Source: Prorocentrum cordatum (lineage: Eukaryota; Sar; Dinophyceae; Prorocentrales; Prorocentraceae). Taken from it: 64,000 nt of DNA. Positions 9,947-21,240 of this stretch are shown one piece after another. Each line of letters starts with the position of its first letter. The stretch's first letter is position 1. A model generated the notes under the pieces. The model saw nothing but the letters and a program-made list of their open reading frames with translations, was not told where the DNA came from and made no database searches. The position numbers were made by a program, and so were the translations under genes. The stretch covers positions 37,501-101,500 of the forward strand of contig CAUYUJ010022442.1 of assembly GCA_963575745.1 (NCBI GenBank), written 5' to 3'.

Positions 9947-10072
9947 CTCTGGGCAGGAGGCGCAGGCCGGCGCTTCATGGCCGCCGCAGCCGACCCCCCC
10001 CTCCGAGACGGAGGGCAGCAGGAGAAGCAGCCTGGCGGCCGGCAGTGCGCGGCGCGTCCGCCCGCACCCCAT
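9947..10072 (-). CDS. Exon 1 of secreted Cys-rich (CGGHxA) protein
   Basis: ATG at 10072-10070 opens a peptide of 42 residues. Basic residues (MGCGRTRRALPAAR) are followed by a hydrophobic core LLLLLPSVSEG, which is a plausible signal peptide, then CGGHEAPACASCPE. The pattern CGGHxAxxCAxC recurs twice in the gene fragment at 46900-47599, whose exon 1 also has LLLLLPLVSEG before CGGH. The open frame after CPE loses homology and becomes Thr-rich, so I place the exon end after CCAGAG at 9947, with a GA donor. The same CCCAGAGGA occurs at the acceptor of the candidate second exon (4428). Product probably secreted or at the cell surface; biochemical role unknown. I chose this ATG because the upstream in-frame candidate is TTG. 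Confidence 0.55.
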
Positions 10073-10515
10073 GGCAAGCAGGTCCTGCGGCACCTCCAAA
10101 GGCGCTGGGAGCCGAAATGGCGACGGAGGCCCACAGGGGTGCTGCTGAGGACTCCGGGGCTTCGAGACCCCGGCCCTCGTTTTGTCTCGCTTTGAGAGGG
10201 CTTCACTGGTCTCTTGATCCAGTGTGGCATGGGCTACTTGTCAGAACGGCTTGCCACGTGTCTTTTGCAACGCAGTTTTCCCGGGGGAGTACGTCATTCC
10301 TGCCGTGCACGGGGGGAAAGACCAAACTGACGCCTACTGCGATAGCTGATGCTGGTGATGCGCCCTCGAGTTGGCGACGACGCGTGGGGACGATGCTGCG
10401 CCGCGATGTGATCCCACTACCGATCCCACTCGATCGATCCCACCGCGGGACACCGACGGGACACCGACGGGAACGGCACAGCGACGGGACAGCGACAAGA
10501 CACCAATGGGACAGG
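10073..10515. other. Sequence upstream of Cys-rich exon 1; no gene seen
   Basis: Contains a short run of CGACGGGACA repeats at about 10449-10495. No promoter motif is recognisable, which is usual for dinoflagellates, most of whose genes lack TATA boxes. Confidence 0.4.
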
Positions 10516-10745
10516 GCTCATAGGGCCCATAGGGCTCATGGGGCTCATGGGGCTCATAGGGCTCATAAGGCTCATAGGGCTCATAGGGCTCATGAGGCTC
10601 ATAGGGCTCACAGGGCTCGTGGGGCTCATAGGGCTCATAAGGGTAATCGGGCTCATAGGGCTCATAAGGCTCATAAAGCTCATAAGGGTCATCGGGCTCA
10701 TGGGGCTCATAGGGCTCATAAAGCTCATAGGGCTCATAAGGCAGT
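10516..10745 (+). repeat. 9-bp minisatellite (GGGCTCATA)n
   Basis: About 25 units of GGGCTCATA with variants AAGCTCATA, GGGCTCATG and GGGCTCACA. In frame it encodes (Gly-Leu-Ile)n. Weaker relatives appear at 11180-11260. Confidence 0.9.
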
Positions 10746-11279
10746 CTCTTCCTGTTTCCATCCTCCTCCCTCCTTCGACCTCCTTGCTAATTCTCCTCTC
10801 CTTGTGTGCCGCTCCCCCAATAGAGCGGGTTTCACCTGCGGCTCTTCGCAGTGGGGCACCTTCGGCCGTCTCGTGGCCCTCATGGGGCCCTTGTGATCCG
10901 TCTTCCTGGGAGGATCCGTAGAACGCTAATTACGTCACCACATGTGTGCCGAATGTCCCCTCACATGGACCGCACCCCACAGGGAGCTCCACCGACGCTG
11001 AAGAGCCAACGCGTGCATGCCGCCTCACCGTTCCACCGACGGTGAAGAGCCAACGTGTGCATGCCGCCGCATCGTCCATGGCGGCACACCCGTGATCTGG
11101 ATTATGAGTTGGGGGGGCCCTTCGGGGTCTCGCGGCGTGCAGGGGCGAGAGCTCTGGAGGTGTTAGGGTTCCCAGGCCTCACTGGGCTCATGGGGCACCA
11201 TGAGGCGCCATAGTGGTCGTAGGGCTTGTGGGGCCGACAGGCCTCATATGGCTGATAGGGGTATAGCCTCTCGGGGCTC
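10746..11279. other. No gene seen
   Basis: A near-duplicate TCCACCGACG.TGAAGAGCCA block occurs twice (about 10988 and 11033), each followed by ACGYGTGCATGCCGC. Otherwise unique. Confidence 0.45.
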
Positions 11280-11780
11280 TTCGTGGGGCTTCTTCTGAAG
11301 CTCTTTTGGGCTGTCTGGCGGCCCTCCTGGGCCGTCCCGGGACCCTCTTGGGCCGTCCTGGGGGGCCTTGGGCAGTCTTGGGGCCCTCTTGGTTCTTCTT
11401 GGGGGCCTCCTGCGGCATTCTTGGGGCTCTCTAAGAAGCCTTTTGGTGCTTTTTGGGGCCGTCTTGGGTCTCTCTTGGGTCGTTTTGGAGCCCTTTTGGG
11501 CTGTCTTGGGGCTCCCTTGGGGACTTCTTGGGCCGTCCTGGGGCGATCTTGGGAGCCTCCTGTGTCGTCTTGAACGCGGTGAAGGCCAAAGAAGCGGACA
11601 TGCTAAAAATGTACGTTTCCCGAAAGGAATGGGGCGATTTGTAACCTCTTGGGGGTCTTCTTGGGGGCCTCTTGTTGAGAGCATCTTGGGCCGTCTTGAA
11701 GCTACCTTGAGGCCTCTTTGAGCGCTCATGAGCCGTTCTGGAGCGGTCTTGGGCCGCCTTGGGGCTTTGCGGGACCGTCC
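11280..11780 (-). repeat. Degenerate GGCCGTCTTGGG satellite (inverted)
   Basis: Reverse-complement orientation of the CCAAGACGGCC satellite at 4746-5610. About 40 degenerate units, with a unique insertion at about 11575-11645. Confidence 0.8.
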
Positions 11781-12324
11781 AGGGATGGCCGATAGAGGCT
11801 CCCGAAACCGAAATTCGAATTCGACGTCGGTGGGAGCACCCGGAGCCGAATTATGTACGGGGGGGGGTCAGAGGGGGTTTCCGCTATAAGAATATTCGAA
11901 GAGGAATATTAAATATCCATCTCTCTCTCGCTTTCTGCCTCCCTCTACTCTGACCTCAACCACCACATGGAAACGGCGGGAACTTTTCATCAAGGCCCAA
12001 CAAAATCCTGGGACTTGGCTTCCTACCGCAATCCATGACAAATACCTCGAATCCTTGCAATACCGGGGCCCAGGACCCAGAATCGAGAACCTGGCCGCCC
12101 ACAGGAATCGGTCCAGCACGTTCGCCAAATTCAGTACACGCAAGTACCCCATCAGTTGGAGCACTGATTGACGAAGGGGCAAACAACAACGCGGGCGCTG
12201 AGGATTGCAACGCGCAGATATGCGCACAGAATTCGGCATGACCGCACTGAATTGCGCTGGATCTCGGCCGCCCGCTCAATTCTCTAAGATCCGCATGCAT
12301 GCCAACGAAGTCAGAAGGCAACTC

Positions 12325-12325
<1 letters not shown>
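11781..12325. other. Unique sequence, no gene recognised
   Basis: Lower GC than its surroundings. ORFs of 104-123 aa on both strands give no recognisable domain. It could hold an exon but I cannot support one. Confidence 0.4.
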
Positions 12326-12372
<47 letters not shown>

Positions 12373-12391
12373 GAATCACCACAACCACCAC

Positions 12392-12438
<47 letters not shown>

Positions 12439-12449
12439 GAATCACCACA

Positions 12450-12480
<31 letters not shown>

Positions 12481-12603
12481 TCATCAGCAGAATCACTATC
12501 ATCATCAGCATCATCATAATCAGCATCATCACCTGCATCATCAGCATCGGCATCATCATCAGCAGCAGCATCATCAATAACATCACCACCAATCAGCAGC
12601 ATG

Positions 12604-12634
<31 letters not shown>

Positions 12635-12994
12635 GCATCATCATCATCATCATCATCATCATCAGCATCGGCATCATCATCATCATCATCATCATCACAA
12701 TATTCCTCCTCCTCCTCGTCATTATCATCGCCACAAGAACAACCGCCACCATCACCACCACCATCAGCATCGTCATCATCACCATCATCATCATCGTCGT
12801 CATCATCATCGACATCATCATCATCATTATCATCATCATCATCATCCTCATCATCATCATTCAGATTATCATCATCATGATCATCATCAACATCATCATC
12901 ACCGCCACCACCACCATCATCATCAACATCTTCATCATCCTCGTCATCATCAGCATCAGCATCATCATCCTCATCATCATCATCAACATCGTCC

Positions 12995-13075
<81 letters not shown>

Positions 13076-13170
13076 GTATCATCATCATCATCGTCGTCGT
13101 TGTCGTTGTCATCGTCATCGCCGTCGTCATCGTCATTATCGCCGTCGTCATCAGAATCATCATCGTCATC
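12326..13170. repeat. (TCA)n compound microsatellite
   Basis: TCA with CCA, GCA and TCG interruptions, purest at about 13000-13075. ORFs encoding poly-His, poly-Ile or poly-Asp are artefacts. Confidence 0.95.
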
Positions 13171-13375
13171 AGCAGGAGCGATCTGGGCTATCCGATAGCA
13201 CTGATCGTTCGCTACCGGCCGATGCTGGACCACTAGCGGCGTTCAGCTGTGAACGCCCGCACTGGGGCGGCCACCGCGGCAACGCGGCGCAACGAAGACG
13301 AGGGGGGAGGAGGCTTTTGGAGAGCACCTGGAGGTTCAGGGTTTTCAAAGGAGCTCTAGGGACCGCTGTGAGAAT

Positions 13376-13475
13376 TCCAAGGAGGAGGAGGAGGAGGAGG
13401 AGGAGGAGGATGGAGGAGGAGGAGGAGGAGGAGGAGGAGGAGGAGGAGGAGGAGGAGGAGAGGGAGGAGAAAGAG
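13376..13475. repeat. (GGA)n microsatellite
   Basis: GGA repeat, about 95 bp. Confidence 0.95.
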
Positions 13476-14378
13476 GAGGAGGAGGCCGTCCACGGCGACA
13501 GCACAGCCCAAAAAAAAGCCGGACCGTCGAAGCCGAAAGCGACCGAAACCGACAGACCGCAAGCAGCAGCCCGATTGGAAGGACGCGGCGACGCAACGAC
13601 CGACCGAAGCGAACCGAACGCAACCGACTGCGACGCAGCCGAGCCGACCCGAACCTCGGACACCCTTGGAGTAGGAGGGGGAGCGGCGACGACGACGGAG
13701 ACGGCGCGGACGAGAGTACAGCTACGAGGACGGAGGGAGACCAGCAGAACTCTTTGTGCGGCCCCGCTGCTCTGCACCTGGTCAGCGGGGGGCCCGCCTT
13801 CTTCGGGTCAGGTCGCGCCTCGCACGCCTATAACTAAGCCCTAACCACTACAGACAGCTGCAGCGCAGCCCTTTGCGGAGGGAGGAAGCTGACGAGGGCT
13901 GTGTCTCCCCTCCTCGCGTCGTGCAGAATGAACGGTGGGTGTTTTTTTCTCGCCATGTCAAGCATTCAAATGGGCTTACCCCAGCCTGTCAACAAACGAC
14001 TCAGGATGAAAAACCAGTCCTGGGGAAGATCCAAGCCTCCGGGGGCCCAAACTTTAAAAGAGCACGGCGTCGGGGATCGGGGCAGATGACAAGAAAGCTG
14101 GCGAGAACCAGTCCTCCTCATCCTCACCATCCAAAAGACGACGAGGACTTGTGGACCCCCGGCCCTCTTCAAACAAAGCAGGCAAACCCGAGCGGCTGGC
14201 CGCGGTCGCTGGGAATCCAAAGGCCAGCGAAAGGTACTCACGGCGCCTGCCTCCACGGCCCCGCGGGGCGAACTCCACCATCGTGGCAGCCGCGCCCGCG
14301 CGGTCCTGCTCGCCGAAGCCAGTGCTCAACGACGCCACTGCAGGCTGCTGCGAGGATGGAGGAACAGCAACGACACAC
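13476..14378. other. No gene; contains inverted R2 copy (13960-14035)
   Basis: The minus strand of 13960-14035 reads GACTGGTTTTTCATCCTGAG and TCGTTTG, matching the R2 family, followed by TTTTAAAG-containing sequence upstream. 13550-13640 is rich in CGACCGAA. Nothing else recognised. Confidence 0.5.
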
Positions 14379-14485
14379 TTCGACAACCTTCGGAGGCCCG
14401 CGCGGAGCTCTTGGACCGGCTCCGCCGAGGAGGGCCAGCGCCTGTCCACGAAATCCGCGACGACCTCCGAAAGCTTACGTTCATG
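14379..14485. mobile_element. Foldback element M2, diverged copy 3
   Basis: The left arm (ACCTTCGGAGGC.CGCGCGGA, CTCTTGGACC) and right arm (GTCCACGAAATCCGCGACGA, CCTCCGAAAGC) are imperfect reverse complements about 35 bp long. The flanking TTACGTTCATGCC resembles the outer ends of the copies at 46565-46718 and 47600-47785. Adjacent to a GGA array. Confidence 0.5.
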
Positions 14486-14504
14486 CCAGTGTTGTTTCCT
14501 CTTC

Positions 14505-14592
14505 GAGAGGAGGAGGAGGAGGAGGAGGAGGAGGAGGAGGAGGAGAAGGAGGAGGAGGGGGAGGAGGAGGAGAAAGAGGAGGAGGAGAGATA
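14505..14592. repeat. (GGA)n microsatellite
   Basis: GGA with AAG interruptions. Confidence 0.95.
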
Positions 14593-15330
14593 GATGAGCA
14601 AGCATGGAAGGCCCTGGGGAACAGCGAGCCCATTCCAAGCCCGAAGCGTTCTCTATCTCGAAAGACTGCCTGCATTCGGCATCTTGACTTTACCACTAAG
14701 TCGGACACCACACATCAACTCGGTGTGTGTGTGTCAGTCGCAGAACGAAATCAAAGCAGAAACGGCAGAATCGGGAAGGAATGGGCGAGCGAGAGGTGCA
14801 GGAGAACGAGCAGGAGCAAAAATGGCACAAACTGTGTATTGCATCTGCTGGGTAGGATGGAAGGTCCCATGTGTATGGGGTCACTGTCGGCCAGCTGGTT
14901 GGCAGACAGGGAGCAGAATCGGATCAGGAATAGCGATGAGGGGGGAGCACTGGCAACAGTGGCAGGCGGAGAAGAGGAGGACAGGCAGCAGGAGAGAAGA
15001 GGAGCAGGACGAGGAGTGTGTGAAGGGGGGGCGATTCGGACGTGGACTGGAGTCGAGCGCGACAGCCCTGGCACCGACATCGCACCGAACGACAAGCGGG
15101 GGCCGAACCGAGGGCCCGAAGGGCGACACGACCGGAGGGCCGTGGGAAGGGGGAGCGAGGACAGGGGCACCAGGGACACGAGGGCACAGAAGGAGAAGCG
15201 GGGGCGGGGTGGAGGAGAAGTCCGTAATTGGTAGGAGGAGGACGAAGACCGCGAGTATGAAATCTTGCGGGCCCTCAACCCCGCTCCAACCAACAACACA
15301 ACAACAAAAACCACGATGACATCGTCCTTG
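14593..15330. other. No gene; R4-like fragment at 14625-14700
   Basis: 14625-14700 shares AGCGAGCCCATTCCAAGCCC and GCATCTTGACT with repeat R4 (19235-19300, 22065-22197, 48215-48335). The 453-aa ORF on + spans unrelated segments and a GGA array and is not accepted. Confidence 0.45.
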
Positions 15331-15467
15331 TCGTCCACCTCCTCCTCCTCCTCCTCCTCCTCCTCCTCCTCCTCCTCCTCTTCCTCCTCCGCCCCCTCCG
15401 CCTCCTCCGCCTCCTCCGCCTCCTCCTCCCCCTCGTCATCCTCATCTTTCTCACCATCATCATCACC

Positions 15468-15531
<64 letters not shown>

Positions 15532-15585
15532 ACATCATCATCAGCATCATCAGCATCATCATCATCATCATCATCAACAACATCG

Positions 15586-15616
<31 letters not shown>

Positions 15617-15625
15617 GCTCATTAG

Positions 15626-15663
<38 letters not shown>

Positions 15664-15953
15664 GCATCAACATCAACATCATCATCAGCATCAGCATCAG
15701 CATCATCATCATCAGCAGCACCCTCATCATCATCAGCAGTCTGATCAGCATCGTCTTCAGCCACATGCCCCTTATCATGAGTCTCATCATCACAATCAAC
15801 AACATCATCATCGATCTCATCGTCATCATCTGCATCACAACCACCATGAACATCATCATTATCATCTACTTCCCCCATCAGCATCGTCCACATCAGCATC
15901 ACAATCATCCGCATCCACATTAGCGGCATTATTATCAGAAGCAGCATCATCAC

Positions 15954-15997
<44 letters not shown>

Positions 15998-16370
15998 CCA
16001 GCATCGCAATCCTCATTATAATCAGCAGCATCATCATCAGTATCATCATCAGCAGCATCAGCAGCATAATCAATATCATCGTCATCATGAGCATCATGCT
16101 CATCCTCGTCCTCGTCATCATCCTCATCGTCAGCATCATCGTCCTCATCATCATCGTTGCTACCATCATCATCAGGCAGCAGAAGCCTCATCATCATCAG
16201 CAGCAGCATCATCATCATTGTCATCAGCATCATCATCATCATCATCGTCGTCATCATCATCATCATCCGAAGCAGCATCATGATCATCATCATAATCATC
16301 ATCATCATCATCAGCATCATCACCATCACAATCATCATCATCAGCATCATCCTCATCCTCATCCTCATCC

Positions 16371-16405
<35 letters not shown>

Positions 16406-16935
16406 GACGTCAGCAGCATCATCATCTTCAGCATCATCATCAGCATCATCATCGACGTCATCATCATCATCATCATCAGCATCATCATCAGTACCAGCAT
16501 CATCGTCATCATCAGCAGCAGCATCATCATGCGCAGCAGCATCGTCATCATCAGCATCATCATCAGCGGCATCAGCATCATCTGTAGAAGCAGCAGACGC
16601 AGCAGCATCCTCATCATCATCAGCATAATCATCAGCAGCATCATCGTCATCGTGAGCAGCAAGATAATCATCATCGTCATCGTCGCCGGCGACGCCGCCA
16701 TCACCATCATCACCACCATCATCATCATCAGCAGCAGCATCATCAGCAGCAGCATCGTCAGCATCAGAAGCAGCATCATCAGCAGCAGCATTGTCAGCAG
16801 CAGCATCAGCATTATCATCATCAGAATCAGCAGCGTCGTCGTAATCACCATCGTCATAAGAATCATCATCATCAGCAGCAGCATCACCATCATCAGCATC
16901 AACATCATCAGCATCGTCATCAGCCGCATCGTCAT

Positions 16936-16966
<31 letters not shown>

Positions 16967-17118
16967 AGCAATATCAGAATCATCAGCATCATCATCATCG
17001 TCATCAGCAGCATCATCAGCATCAACAACATCAGCATCAGCAACAGCAGCATCGTCATCATCATCATCAGCATCAGCAGCGTCGTCTGAATCATCAGCAT
17101 AATCAGCACCATCATCAT

Positions 17119-17150
<32 letters not shown>

Positions 17151-17228
17151 TCCTCGTCGTCATCATCATCAGTTACATCATTAGCAGCACCACCATCATC
17201 ATCATCATCATCGTCGTCGTCAGTACCG

Positions 17229-17260
<32 letters not shown>

Positions 17261-17326
17261 GTCATCGTCAGCATCGTCATCAGCAGCAGCATCAGCATCA
17301 TCATCGTCGTCATCATCAACACCATT

Positions 17327-17363
<37 letters not shown>

Positions 17364-17460
17364 GCATTGGCATATTTCGCATCATCGTCATCATCAGCAG
17401 CATAATCATCATCCTCAACATCACCAGCATCAACATCATCGTCCGCCTGCACAACCGCCA
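15331..17460. repeat. TCC then long (TCA)n/(GCA)n microsatellite
   Basis: TCC to about 15430, then about 2 kb of TCA with GCA, TCG and ACA variants, the longest TCA tract in the window. The minus-strand poly-Asp and poly-Met ORFs (up to 473 aa) have no support. Confidence 0.95.
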
Positions 17461-17830
17461 ACTCATCCGACTCTTCCGCCTACACCTCCTCCGCCTCCTC
17501 CTCCTCCTTCTCCTCCTCCTCCTCCTCCGCCTCCTCCTCCCTCTGCCTTCTCCTCCTCCTCATCCTCCTCCTCCTCCTTCTCATCCTCCTGTTCCTCCTC
17601 CTCCTCCTCCTCCTCCTCCTCCTCCTCCTCCTCCGCCTCCGCCTCCTCCTCCGCCTCCTGCCCTCCGTATCCACGTCCGCCCCCTTCCTCCTCCTCCTCC
17701 TCCACCTCCTCTTCCTCCGCCTCCTTCTCCTCCGCCTCCGCCTACGCCTACGCCTCCGCCTCCTCATCCTCCTCCTCTTCCTTCTTCTTCTCCTCCTCGT
17801 CCTCCTCCTCCTCCGCCTCCTCCCCAATCC
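17461..17830. repeat. TCC/GCC microsatellite
   Basis: TCC with periodic CGCC units, directly following the TCA array. Confidence 0.95.
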
Positions 17831-18904
17831 TCCTCCTCTTTTTCGTTTCGTAGCATTCCTCTTCGTATGATTTCACTTACGCTTCTTCCTATTATTATTA
17901 GTGGTACTAGTATTATCATTACTAGTGTTAGTATTATTGTGTGTATGCTTCTTCTCTGCTTATCGTGTTCAGGGGTGCTTCTTTCAAATCACTCTTGTGA
18001 TAGTGGAAATCCTGGAAATTCTCCTCCTCCTCCTCCTCCGCCGCCTCCGCCTCCGCCTCCGCCTCCGCCTCCGCCCCCTCCATCCCCCATCAGTATCCTC
18101 CCCCTGTTATGTACAACGCTGTACTCCAAGCAGTGGTTTTGGCCATTTCTGAGCCCTCCAGAACACGACACAAGCACATGAAACCACCAGCGGAATGAAG
18201 ATTCTTATGCACTCGGGTGGTGCTGAAGGCGTCACTGGCCCAAGATGTGTCTCAGAATTCCTGGGCAGGCCCAGATGGCACCGTCGCCAGGCCCAAAGGG
18301 CCCCAGGGGCTCCAAAGAGGCGCGACAAGCTGGGGACACCTAGGGCCAAGACCGCTTCTGGCCACACCCGATATACCCGTGTATTGCATGGCATGCCTCG
18401 CCAGCCAGCACGGCCGAGGCGGACCATGAAACGGCCGCTACAACGAAGCGGACAAGAGCTCGACCCCGCCACGGCCGGCGCATGCAGCACTGGAAACGCG
18501 CCCTGCCACGGGGCGCTCGCGTGATCGCGCCGGCCGCGTGCGGCAGCATTCCACATGCGCAGAGGGCACACAGGCGCCCCCACGCGCGCGGGTGCTCGCC
18601 TGGCAGCAAGCGCCTGAGGCGGCCAAGAAGCGGCGGAGCGAGGAGGGAAGGGGGCGGAGGGAGGAGGGAGGGGAGAGGGAGTGAGGAGCCAGGCCAGGGC
18701 CCGAAGACGGTCCGAGGCTGTCTCACGGGGGGCATGGGCATGGACTCTGTTCGTCCAAAGGAATTTAAGATTTCAAAAGACACGCCCGCAAGATCACATG
18801 ATGTGCTGGTTGTGCTGTTGCTTGAACGGATACGGCCATATCAATGCAACACAGAGACTTGGCGGCGCGATATGTTCGAAGCATGACCCCCTGGAGATCT
18901 CGAC
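17831..18904. other. No gene seen
   Basis: 17865-17965 is an AT-rich decayed trinucleotide tract (TATTATTATTAGTGG). 18022-18080 is TCC/GCC repeat. The remainder is GC-rich unique sequence with no recognisable coding signal. Confidence 0.5.
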
Positions 18905-19130
18905 CCCTTCCCCGGCTTTTCGTCCCGAGCCGTGTTTCGACGGTCCCGGGGCCCAGTGAAGGCCCCCCGAGGCCAAGAACGGATCAAGAACCTCCCCGAT
19001 TCTCTCGAGGCGATGGGCTCTTCGAAGGCGTCCCCCCGCCGTCAGCTGGCGGAGGTGAGGTGAGCCGAAAGGGGAGGGCCAGCTCGGGGGGGAAGCCATG
19101 ACCTGGGATCGACGACGCATCACAGATACA
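18905..19130 (+). repeat. Repeat R2 copy with TCTCGAGGCGATGGGCTCTT tail
   Basis: Starts TTCGTCCCGAGCCGTGTTTC then GACGGTCCCGGGGCCC, the R2 signature. It continues through GGATCAAGAACCTCC, TCTCGAGGCGATGGGCTCTT and CGAAGGCGTCCCCC, which are shared with 41935-42170. Confidence 0.7.
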
Positions 19131-19516
19131 GTCGAGCTGCTGAATTAAGGAACGATGAATGAGGAACGAAGCCCCCTTTTGGCCCCAAGCGCCTGCGCGC
19201 ACGAGGAGAGCTAGAGGAACAGCCATGGAAGGACACACGGAACATCGAACCCCTTCCGAGCCCAAACTGTTCCTTGTGTCAGCGTCTTGACTGTATGTAG
19301 ATCAGCGACAGGCCCCCGATGGCCGAGCCGCACGCTCCTGGGCGGAGTGGGGCATCGAGGCCCCTGTGGGCGACGAATGGGCGACCCTGGGTCGATGATT
19401 CGCTGTAGCCCTTCCCTCGCCATCGCTCGGATGTCCATTCCCCATACATTTGTCGACTCTGTGCGTGAACTTCTCAGAAGATGATCTGGGATGCTCCTCA
19501 ATGGCCCTCGCCGAGA
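19131..19516. other. No gene; R4 fragment at 19235-19300
   Basis: 19240-19290 has CCCCTTCCGAGCCCAAACTG and TGTCAGCGTCTTGACTG, matching R4 at 48290-48335. The rest is unique. Confidence 0.45.
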
Positions 19517-19567
19517 AAACATACACACACACACAAACACACACACACACACAGACACACACACACA

Positions 19568-19608
<41 letters not shown>

Positions 19609-19612
19609 GCGC
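19517..19612. repeat. (CA)n microsatellite
   Basis: CACACA tract with occasional AGAC, ending in a GCGCGC run. Confidence 0.95.
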
Positions 19613-19671
19613 GCGTCCGAGCGATGCCAAGTTCCCTGTCCCTGAGAGCCTGGCGGCACATTTGTTACACT

Positions 19672-19871
19672 CGGCGGCGAGCCCAGGGGGGAAGTGAGAA
19701 GGGGCGGACCTTCTCTCAGAAGGCTCGGAAGTCCCCCGGCTTTCTGAGAAGTTTTCTAGGCCTTCCCCGATGGCACAGAGAATGCCTCAAAAAGCCGGCG
19801 CGTTCCTGAGACGCCCCGCGGCTTCCTGAGAAGGCCTTCTCCTTCTCGCATCCCCTCCTCGTCCGCCGCCG
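19672..19871. mobile_element. MITE-like foldback M1, copy 1
   Basis: 200 bp with terminal inverted repeats of about 32 bp: the left end CGGCGGCGAGCCCAGGGGGG then AAGTGAGAAGG pairs with the right end, whose reverse complement starts CGGCGGCGGACGAGGAGGGG then ATGCGAGAAGG. The interior has several CTTTCTGAGAAG/TTCCTGAGAAG palindromes. Copy 2 is at 51623-51820. No coding capacity, so presumably non-autonomous. Confidence 0.7.
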
Positions 19872-20809
19872 ATGTACAGGGAACGCTTCCGCCTGGACGC
19901 GGGCTCCAGGACCTCGCGGGTGGATCCAACTCGTGGACGCCTCAGATAAATGGAGTCTGGGGCTCCCGGCCGTGGCTTCCAGCGGTCGGCGCTGCGTGTG
20001 TTTCGCGGCGTCGGACCTCGGGGGTCGGCGGCACGAGAGAACGGGAAGGAGGAAGGGAAGAGAGGACAGAGGAAGGGAAGGAGGAGAAGGGGGAGGGAGG
20101 AGGGGGAGGAGGGGAAAGGGACGAGGGAAGGAGGAGGGCAAGAGGAAGGAAGAGCAACGGAACGAGGATGAAAGGAATTAAGAGGAGGAGGAGGAGGAGG
20201 AGGAGGAGGAGGAGGAGGAGGAGGAGGGGTGGGAGGAACAGGAACAGGCTACACGACTTAGTCTATCAACAAAAAGAGGCCCTCTTCCCTGACCGTCACG
20301 CAGACCGCGAGCGAAATGTGCCCGACCGCGACGAAGATGCCACCTGGTCCCTTGAGTAGAGCAGGGCGAGGCCCACCAGTAGCACCACCCCTGCGACCAT
20401 TGTGAAACAGAAACCATGCCAGGCCGATGCCTTCGAGGCAGCGACTCCATTCACCATATTTCCAGCAACTGGTGCGCCAACGAACGTGACAAAACGGTGC
20501 GGCGGCTCAGCACACCCTGGCGAGCGTCTCGTTGTCGCCGTCCCTGTCTCCGCCGCCGCCGCGCGCTTTGCCCTCCAGCTGGCGCCCCAGCCAGCAGAGC
20601 TCCTGGGCCAAACAGGGGACCCAGAGCGGAGGGGCATGCCGTGCTCTCCCGCGGGTCGATGCGAGCCAATGGAAGAAGTGATCTCCCTGCAACCACACAC
20701 ACAACCATACCAATAAACACAAAATGATCAAACCAGCCAACTCATGAAAAACGCATGGCCCAAACCCCCGACGTCGTGATTTTTTCAAAACGTCGACCCC
20801 CAGAGGTCT
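19872..20809. other. No gene; GGA array at 20180-20226
   Basis: 20030-20160 is purine-rich (GGGAAGGAGG). 20180-20226 is pure GGA. 20240-20800 is unique and I recognise nothing in it. Confidence 0.45.
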
Positions 20810-21240
20810 GGACCACCTCTTTGGGACGGGTTCTTCATCCTGTGTCGTGTTTAGACGGCCCCGAAGCCCGGGAAGGGCCCCCGGAGGCCGAAAATGGCGA
20901 AAACCCTCCCGTCGCAATTGTTTGAAGGGGCCCTGGGACACACAAATAAATACACACAAACAAAAGGATTCCCCATAGTTTCCCATATTTTCTAGGTTTT
21001 TATTTTCCCCCCATATTTCCAATATTTTCCCATATTTTCCTTGGAATCGACGATTCATTGTGTCTGCGTGTTTTTTCCCTCCTGATTGTTTCACAGCGCG
21101 AGGAGACGGGCCACCGGAGGCCACCTCCCGGGCACGGGTTCTTCATCCTGTGTCGTGTTCTGACGGTCCCGAAACCCGGGAAGGGCCCCCGGAGGCCGAA
21201 AATGGCGAAACCCCCCCCGTCGCGATGGCTTCACGACGCG
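20810..21240 (+). repeat. R2 - R3 - R2 repeat cluster
   Basis: R2 copies at 20810-20930 and 21120-21240 both have GGGTTCTTCATCCTGTGTCG, GACGG.CCCGAARCCCGGG, AAGGGCCCCCGGAGGCCGAA and ATGGCGAAA. The R3 copy at 20930-21085 lies between them. In one frame R2 reads as FFILCRVLTVPKPGKGPRRP and PKMAK, a peptide conserved between copies despite silent changes, which suggests a coding origin. Minus-strand R3 also reads through. Confidence 0.75.

Noticed and set aside
10500-10745. Possible CRISPR array
   Set aside because: Units are 9 bp with no spacers; a simple minisatellite in a eukaryotic genome.
15265-17461. Poly-Asp, poly-Met and poly-Ser ORFs up to 473 aa
   Set aside because: Pure products of the TCA microsatellite in different frames.
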